Below are positions 33,815-37,487 of a stretch of DNA of 37,487 nt, piece by piece. Source of the stretch: Pseudomonadota bacterium (GTDB taxonomy: Bacteria > Pseudomonadota > Alphaproteobacteria > Caulobacterales > Caulobacteraceae); the NCBI GenBank assembly GCA_963205005.1, contig CAUJHW010000053.1, forward strand, positions 1 through 37,487, given 5' to 3'. Under the pieces are notes generated by a model. The model saw nothing but the letters and a program-made list of their open reading frames with translations. It was not told the origin of the DNA and ran no database searches. Every line of letters begins with the position of its first letter. Within the stretch, counting starts at the first letter, position 1. Both the position numbers and the translations under genes were made by a program.

Positions 33815-35917
33815 CTAGAGCTCGCGAATGACCGCTGGCGCGCCTTCGATCTCCGCGAGATCGAGCTCGAGCTCGATCCGTTGATCGGCGATCCACACCC
33901 CGGCGGTGAAGCCGCCCCAGGTGGTGATCTCCAGCTGCGCGCGATCCCCGACGAAGGCCTCGACGTACCTGTGCGGCCGGAAGGTGTCGTGCAGGAAGAA
34001 CTCGGCGGTGAGACCCTCCGCGCTAGACGTCCTTCCGTCGGCGATGACGGTGAGCGTCATCCGCACCCACTCGCTGGTAACCTCGTCGAAGGTGGCGGAA
34101 AGCGTGAAGCCCTTGCGAGCGGCGCGGCGACCGAAGCGCCCCTTGTTGGGGTCATCGGGGCAGGTCACTGGCCGTTGCAGGGCAGGCGGATCGTCCGTCA
34201 GTCGCTGGCCGTCGCTCACGGCTGCAGTGAGCTCACGCTCGGCCGCCGCCGCCTGCGCCTGGACCACGAGGCTCGGGGCCGACAGGGCTGCCGATAGCCG
34301 GTTGAGCTTCTGCGTCAGGGTGCCGCCCTGGGCGCTTGCATTCTCGGTGTTGGCCATCAAACGGCGGGTCTCCACCGACAAGGTCGACAGGATTGCCCGC
34401 GACTGATCGGCATTCCGAGATGCGGACGCGTCCAGAGATCTGGCCGTCTCCGTTAGCCGCTGAACCAAGCTCTCCGTCCTCCCGGGGGCTGCGGGGCTGT
34501 AGTCCGGCGTCCCGTCGCGGACGCGCAGTTCCTTCGCCGCTGACGCGCGCCACGCGAGCCAGGGTCCCGCCGGTGTCCGCCCGCGTGACGGCGCGCGGAT
34601 ACTACGCGTGTTGGGCACGGCTTCGGGTCGGCTTGCGCTTTCGGCCACTGCCCATCGCCAGCAGGGCTCAAACAACGGCGGCTCGGAGAGCTGCGTTGGG
34701 ATCGGAGTGGACCACGGCCCTCCACCGGCTTTCAGTTTCCAAGCCATCACGATGGCGTCGGAGAACCCCCAGTCCGGGTCGGCCGCCTGGATGAGATCCC
34801 TGGCACGGCTGCGCCACCGTACGTCTCGCGCGCGCTTGGCGGTCTGCTCGAAGAGGTCGCGCACGATGTGGCGGAGGTTCAAAGTATGGCCAACGGCCGT
34901 CATCAACAGGGATCCAAGGCCGCCGCTCGCCACGGAGACGGCCTTGGCCGCAATCTTGATCATGTCGTCGGCGGAGAAGACCTCGTTCTCCAGTCCCGGG
35001 GTCTCCCCCTGCTCGAGCCGCAGCAGGATCAAGGCCGCGGCCGCCAACTTCATCAAAGGGTCGGTTTCAGATCGGGACAGGACCTCAAAGGTGCCGGCGT
35101 CCAACGGATTGCCGTTGGTCGCCAGCGCATGCTGGAGCAGCTCCGCCAGTCGGATTTGCTCGGCGCCCTCCAGCGCAGTGGTCCCCGACGCCACGGTGAC
35201 GATCCGCGTCGCTGCCTCATTCACGCCGACCCGCTTCTCTAGCCGCGGCGCCGCCGAGCCGGTTGCATTCAACTGCAGGCAGCTGGTGAGCTGCAGGAAG
35301 ACGAGGGTGCGCCGATCGGGCAAGGCGGGGATCGTCTGTTCGACAGAGGCCCCCGACATGGACCTGAAGCGGATGCGGTGGTCGCCGCGGCTCACATGGT
35401 AGAGGCGCACCGGGGTCGCCGAGAGGGTCCCGACGGACGTCGGCTCCGCGGAGAGCGCCACCGGATCGAAGCGCATGGCCACATCCTTGGCGTTGAACAC
35501 GCGGAGCGATTCGAGTTCCGCGGCGTCAAAGTCGACCCCGCGCTCAGCCCGGACGAAGACGACAATATCGGCCTCGCCGGCGCGCCAGGTGGCGCCGGAG
35601 GGTGCGCGCGGCGGCTGGCCGGCGACCGCGGCAACCGCGAGCGTGCCGCCCTGAATCTCCGACGGGAGGTCGCCCTGCGGTAGTCGCAGCGGCTCTGCGA
35701 TGGCGAACAGGCGGTGGATCTCCTGGTGCACCTGGCCGCCTGCGAGCCACTTGATCACATAGATGCCTTCCGGCAGGTCGGCCTTGAGGCTGTTGGAGCC
35801 GCGCGCGGCAAGGTTGAAGTTTCCGTCCAGCACCTGGATCTCCACTCCAGGCGGGCCTGTCACGATCAGGGAGCCTGTCGGGCGGGAGGCCGCGACCTTC
35901 GCGTCAGAAGGACTCAT
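33815..35917 (-). CDS. Large protein with C-terminal prokaryotic-YEATS-like domain
   Basis: 700 residues, no signal peptide or clear membrane helix. Residues ~14-75 form a small beta-sandwich (GSLIVTGPPGVEIQVLDGNF, LPEGIYVIKW), PEGA-like. A second beta-rich part (~100-230) and a long helical middle (~240-600, with LTETARSLDASASRNADQSR) follow. Residues ~602-700 read as a pYEATS-like immunoglobulin-type fold: FTLSATF, VRMTLTVIADG, EFFLHDTFRPHRYVEAFVGD and LEITTWGGFTAGVWIADQRI. The FxLHxTFxP and WGxFT signatures are the basis of this call. The start has GGAGG 6 bases upstream and overlaps the caspase gene by 14 bases, so the two proteins are made together. The protein may be the sensor or substrate of the protease; that is inference. 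Confidence 0.7.
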   Translation of the reverse strand: MSPSDAKVAASRPTGSLIVTGPPGVEIQVLDGNFNLAARGSNSLKADLPEGIYVIKWLAGGQVHQEIHRLFAIAEPLRLPQGDLPSEIQGGTLAVAAVAGQPPRAPSGATWRAGEADIVVFVRAERGVDFDAAELESLRVFNAKDVAMRFDPVALSAEPTSVGTLSATPVRLYHVSRGDHRIRFRSMSGASVEQTIPALPDRRTLVFLQLTSCLQLNATGSAAPRLEKRVGVNEAATRIVTVASGTTALEGAEQIRLAELLQHALATNGNPLDAGTFEVLSRSETDPLMKLAAAALILLRLEQGETPGLENEVFSADDMIKIAAKAVSVASGGLGSLLMTAVGHTLNLRHIVRDLFEQTAKRARDVRWRSRARDLIQAADPDWGFSDAIVMAWKLKAGGGPWSTPIPTQLSEPPLFEPCWRWAVAESASRPEAVPNTRSIRAPSRGRTPAGPWLAWRASAAKELRVRDGTPDYSPAAPGRTESLVQRLTETARSLDASASRNADQSRAILSTLSVETRRLMANTENASAQGGTLTQKLNRLSAALSAPSLVVQAQAAAAERELTAAVSDGQRLTDDPPALQRPVTCPDDPNKGRFGRRAARKGFTLSATFDEVTSEWVRMTLTVIADGRTSSAEGLTAEFFLHDTFRPHRYVEAFVGDRAQLEITTWGGFTAGVWIADQRIELELDLAEIEGAPAVIREL

Positions 35918-37025
35918 GGGTCACCTCCGGGCCGCTGTGCTGGAAGGCCGAGGCCTTCTTCTTGTCCGGGGTCTCGAGAGAATAGAAGGCGCCGGCCGGC
36001 AGGGGCACCTGCAGCGCCTGCCCCCGCGTCACACCGGTGAAAGTGCGGATCAGCCGGGCCTTCCCGTCGCGCAGTTCCACAACGGGATAGTCGGCGGTGA
36101 AGGTGATCTCGATATCGACGTCGGGATCGATGGGGGGCGCGGTGAGCAGCGGGAACTTCGGGTTGCGCGGGCTGATGTCGAACTGGGGGTACTGCTTCTC
36201 CGGCGCCACCACCTCGATGATCGCAGTCTCGACGTACGATTCGAGGCCGTTGAGCGTCAGGGTTTGGTTGTCGTCCCGATGCCGACGCAGGCCGTCGAGC
36301 AGGACCTTTGAAAAGGCGCCGCGTTGGGGGTCCGCGGCCGGGGCCTCAAAGGCCACCGCGCCAAAGTCGGCAGCGCGGCCGACGCCATAGTTTCGCTTCG
36401 CACCCTGTACCGCGCGCATCATCGCCAGGGACGGCGGCGTGGTGCTCGGGGTGATCTGGGCGCGGCAGCAATCCAGAAACATGACGACTTGGGTGAAGCC
36501 CAGCGCCAGCAGGCCATTGCGCAGGTCATCGCAAGGAAGCAGGCCCAGGGCGATCGGACTCTCGGGTTTGAATTCGGCGGTCACGAAGCAGGTCTGCGCC
36601 GCCTGCGCGCTTTCGATCGTCGTGGTCTGCAATCCGTGACCCGCCAAGAAGACGTAGAGGCGGTTTTCCGTCCGGGTGGCCTTCGCCACGCGAGCGGCGG
36701 CCAGAGCGGTCAAGGCGATCTCGGGCGTCCGGGGCGGACGACCCTGCGCCATCGGGTGCAGTTTGACCGGCTCGCCGTCCTCCTCCTCGTTCGCGGCGTC
36801 GGCCCAGGGACTCGGAGACGTCAGGAAGGTGGATAGGGCGGCGCTCGGTTGGGCGGGCGCCGGGTGGGTCCAGAAGAACAGGTCCTCGGGCGCTACGCCA
36901 CCGCCATTGGGATGCAAGGCCCAATCGGCGAAGTCGGCCGCATCGGCGACGGCGCCCTTCAGCTCCGTCTGCCGGCTGGCGGCCGGATAGGCGTTGATGC
37001 CGACGACGATGGCCCAGTTGCGCAT
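35904..37025 (-). CDS. Caspase-family (C14) cysteine protease
   Basis: 373 residues. The caspase-fold core is MRNWAIVVGINAYPAASRQT at the start, RLYVFLAGHGLQTTT with catalytic His130, and VVMFLDCCRAQITP with catalytic Cys187 (the Cys after Asp-Cys). Residues ~220-280 hold GAFSKVLLDGLRRHRDDNQT, the usual end of the p10-like part. A C-terminal ~90-residue beta domain (DVDIEITFTADYPVVELRDG, RGQALQVPLPAGAFYSLE) is added. The ATG at 37023-37025 follows the stop of the upstream hydrolase-like gene by 2 bases, and its end overlaps the YEATS-like gene by 14. No Shine-Dalgarno is evident, so translation is probably coupled. Confidence 0.9.
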   Translation of the reverse strand: MRNWAIVVGINAYPAASRQTELKGAVADAADFADWALHPNGGGVAPEDLFFWTHPAPAQPSAALSTFLTSPSPWADAANEEEDGEPVKLHPMAQGRPPRTPEIALTALAAARVAKATRTENRLYVFLAGHGLQTTTIESAQAAQTCFVTAEFKPESPIALGLLPCDDLRNGLLALGFTQVVMFLDCCRAQITPSTTPPSLAMMRAVQGAKRNYGVGRAADFGAVAFEAPAADPQRGAFSKVLLDGLRRHRDDNQTLTLNGLESYVETAIIEVVAPEKQYPQFDISPRNPKFPLLTAPPIDPDVDIEITFTADYPVVELRDGKARLIRTFTGVTRGQALQVPLPAGAFYSLETPDKKKASAFQHSGPEVTHESF

Positions 37026-37027
37026 GG

Positions 37028-37487
37028 TCAAGAGAGGAACACCGCGGCGCTGGCGAGGGTGCGCGTCTCGGAGTCAAAACCGCCGTGGCTGTCGCTGTGG
37101 CTGGAGAACCCCGGCGGCCCATCCTGCTTCGAGTAGATCACGTCGTGGTTTTTGAGGAACGCCTGCACCTGGTGCGTCGCCGCAATCTGCGAAGCGTCCT
37201 TCAACCAAGCGGGGTCCGGACCCAGGAAACGCTGCATGCCCAGGATCGGCGCGTCGACAAACCCTTCGTCGCCATCTTCCTCGAAGAGGGCCGAGACAAG
37301 GTACAGGAGAGACATCGGGTAGATGTAGCCCTTGTCGTGGCCCAGCACCGCGTCGGTCCGCTCCAGAGCGTCCGACATGGTGAACATGCGCAGTCGTCCG
37401 ATGTTCTGTCCGCCGACCTTCAGCGCCTGGGCGAAGCGGTCCATGCGGACGGCGGGCGCCAGGAGCACCAGGTCGATGGTCGGCGGC
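37028..37487 (-). CDS. Alpha/beta-hydrolase-like protein (C-terminal part, runs off the window)
   Basis: The reading frame is open to the right edge, with TGA at 37028-37030. The visible ~152 residues begin PPTIDLVLLAPAVRMDRFAQ and continue IGRLRMFTMSDALERTDAVL, GYIYPMSLLYLVSALFEEDG and FVDAPILGMQRFLGPD. The end, SSHSDSHGGFDSETRTLASA, places a His in a typical late catalytic position. The order (LLAPAV strand, SLLYLVS helix, APILGM strand, then DSHGGF) fits the C-terminal half of an alpha/beta hydrolase. The nucleophile region lies outside the window. It is the gene just upstream of the caspase gene, with 2 bases between stop and start. Confidence 0.6.
   Translation of the reverse strand, partial: PPTIDLVLLAPAVRMDRFAQALKVGGQNIGRLRMFTMSDALERTDAVLGHDKGYIYPMSLLYLVSALFEEDGDEGFVDAPILGMQRFLGPDPAWLKDASQIAATHQVQAFLKNHDVIYSKQDGPPGFSSHSDSHGGFDSETRTLASAAVFLS

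Noticed and set aside
33439-33831. Short frames on both strands between the HTH gene and the YEATS-like gene
   Set aside because: No ribosome site, no family resemblance and mutually overlapping; treated as non-coding.

Overview
The window is very GC-rich, gene-dense, alphaproteobacterial chromosome. Several families point to the Caulobacterales, most likely a Phenylobacterium- or Caulobacter-like organism: prs next to a lipoprotein gene and rplY, a UbiK-type small coiled-coil gene facing lgt, a FolM-like reductase with folB, REP-like palindromes, and a GTTC-N7-GTTC SOS box. Genus assignment is inference.

Region 1 (1-13 kb) is core housekeeping. It holds the start of rplY, a Caulobacterales-type lipoprotein, prs, chaA, the lgt-MidA-like methyltransferase-pgeF operon, ubiK, a YbjN protein, a secreted S9 peptidase, proC, a DUF2147 protein and an OmpR/EnvZ-type two-component pair. 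Two opposite-facing copies of a ~137 bp palindrome-ended repeat lie at 1349-1485 and 7375-7512.

Region 2 (13-29.3 kb) is metabolic and transport. It holds ilvE, a small membrane protein, a 26-residue membrane microprotein followed by the FolM-like SDR and folB, an aldehyde dehydrogenase, a DUF559 nuclease-like gene held between 72-73 bp inverted repeats, an SOS-box-like site, a small lipoprotein, an IorAB-type molybdenum hydroxylase, nhaA, a CMD protein with an SDR, a NhaD-like antiporter, selO, and a TetR-gluQ-EamA transporter operon.

Region 3 (29.3-30.7 kb) has two tandem, homologous hydrophobic microprotein genes (34 and 30 residues). Each has a 5' hairpin with the same CTCCCC loop, a near-identical translation-start segment and its own terminator. 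An HNH endonuclease gene follows.

Region 4 (30.7-37.5 kb) is accessory. A tyrosine recombinase, an unknown 332-residue protein and an AlpA-like HTH protein form an integrase module. After ~480 bp without a convincing gene comes a minus-strand operon running in from the right edge: an alpha/beta-hydrolase-like protein (partial), a caspase-family (C14) protease, and a 700-residue protein that appears to end in a prokaryotic YEATS-like domain. This set looks like a conflict/defence or regulated-proteolysis system and is the most interesting part of the window.
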